From contig NZ_BDBX01000041.1 of NCBI RefSeq assembly GCF_001613205.1, positions 42,012 to 106,011 of the forward strand: a stretch of DNA of 64,000 nucleotides. Reading direction: 5' to 3'. Numbering within the stretch: the first letter of the stretch is position 1; every line of letters starts with the position of its first letter. This stretch comes from Nocardia sienata NBRC 100364. GTDB taxonomy: Bacteria > Actinomycetota > Actinomycetes > Mycobacteriales > Mycobacteriaceae. Below are positions 63,884-64,000 of this stretch, piece by piece. The position numbers and the translations under genes were made by a program. Below the pieces are notes generated by a model. The model was not told where the DNA came from, did no database searches, and saw nothing but the letters and a program-made list of their open reading frames with translations.

Positions 63884-64000
63884 GCCTCAATTCCGAGTTG
63901 TTGCCGATCGCCACCTCGCGGCAGACATTCCGTTTCGTGTGGCGCGCGCTGGCCGCCGACCGCTCAGCGAGCGTGGTCACCGTCCTGATGTTCCTGTTGG
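63880..64000 (+). CDS. partner ABC exporter half (3' end outside window)
   Basis: Only the first 40 codons are visible: SLNSELLPIATSRQTFRFVW followed by a hydrophobic run, consistent with the start of the second transmembrane ATPase. It overlaps the preceding gene by ATGA. Expected to carry the competent Walker A/B motifs; not visible here. Confidence 0.7.
   Translation, partial: MSLNSELLPIATSRQTFRFVWRALAADRSASVVTVLMFLL

Noticed and set aside
1..64000. CRISPR arrays, tRNA or rRNA genes, riboswitches
   Set aside because: No regularly spaced direct repeats, cloverleaf-like sequences or rRNA segments were noticed by eye; a dedicated covariance search would be needed to exclude small RNAs.

Overview
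The window is GC-rich actinobacterial DNA, densely coded on both strands, with many ATGA/GTGA overlaps and frequent GTG starts. A fatty acyl-AMP ligase feeding an N-terminal-ACP polyketide synthase, two WS/DGAT-type acyltransferases and a nocobactin/mycobactin-style cyclization-domain NRPS point to a mycolic-acid-bearing actinomycete. Nocardia is the best guess. That placement is inference; no rRNA or other taxonomic marker is present. Both window edges cut genes.

Region A (1-10,712, plus strand) is the end of a thiazoline/oxazoline-type NRPS cluster. It holds a Cy-PCP-Cy-PCP-TE protein and a tightly coupled tailoring set: three methyltransferases, an acyl-CoA-dehydrogenase-fold flavin monooxygenase, a berberine-bridge-like FAD oxidase and a double-hotdog MaoC protein. 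Region B (10,713-12,103) is a scar with pieces of an Asp/Glu racemase gene and a zinc alcohol dehydrogenase gene, then a perfect inverted repeat. The repeat lies just upstream of region C (12,104-14,113), a single gene that fuses an isoprenyl diphosphate synthase (N-terminal) to a class I terpene synthase (C-terminal).

Region D (14,551-35,338) looks like one lipid/polyketide locus. Minus strand: modular PKS (ACP-KS-AT-DH-ER-KR-ACP), free ACP, WS/DGAT-like acyltransferase, FAAL and acyl-CoA dehydrogenase. Divergent plus strand: a two-gene carboxylic acid reductase (GriC/GriD type) and an aldo/keto reductase. Further on: a P450, a NAD(P)-dependent reductase, a second WS/DGAT-like protein, a KAS III remnant and a HisC-like aminotransferase. 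The combination suggests an acyl starter activated as an adenylate, extended and fully reduced, then converted at the acid level to aldehyde, alcohol or amine and possibly esterified. The product is unknown. An IS110 transposase fragment lies inside.

Region E (35,518-40,569) holds a class II glutamine amidotransferase, an amidohydrolase, a family III CoA-transferase and an enoyl-CoA hydratase. Region F (40,651-56,238) appears to be a complete route from indole-3-acetate to the beta-ketoadipate pathway. It contains catABC with a divergent IclR regulator and clear operator repeats, then two divergent iac-like operons (G-orf-H-[dehydrogenase remnant]-I and A-B-C-D-E-F) built around a FixL/FixJ-like two-component pair, then a DUF485/SSS uptake pair. 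The assignment rests on gene content and order. Region G (56,309-61,020) has an MHS-type transporter, a 3-hydroxyacyl-CoA-dehydrogenase-like protein, an opine-dehydrogenase-like protein and an Lrp/AsnC regulator. Region H (61,260-64,000) has two back-to-back gene fragments (alpha/beta hydrolase, carbamoyltransferase) and the start of a heterodimeric ABC exporter whose first half has a degenerate nucleotide site.

No tRNA, rRNA, CRISPR array or complete insertion sequence was seen.
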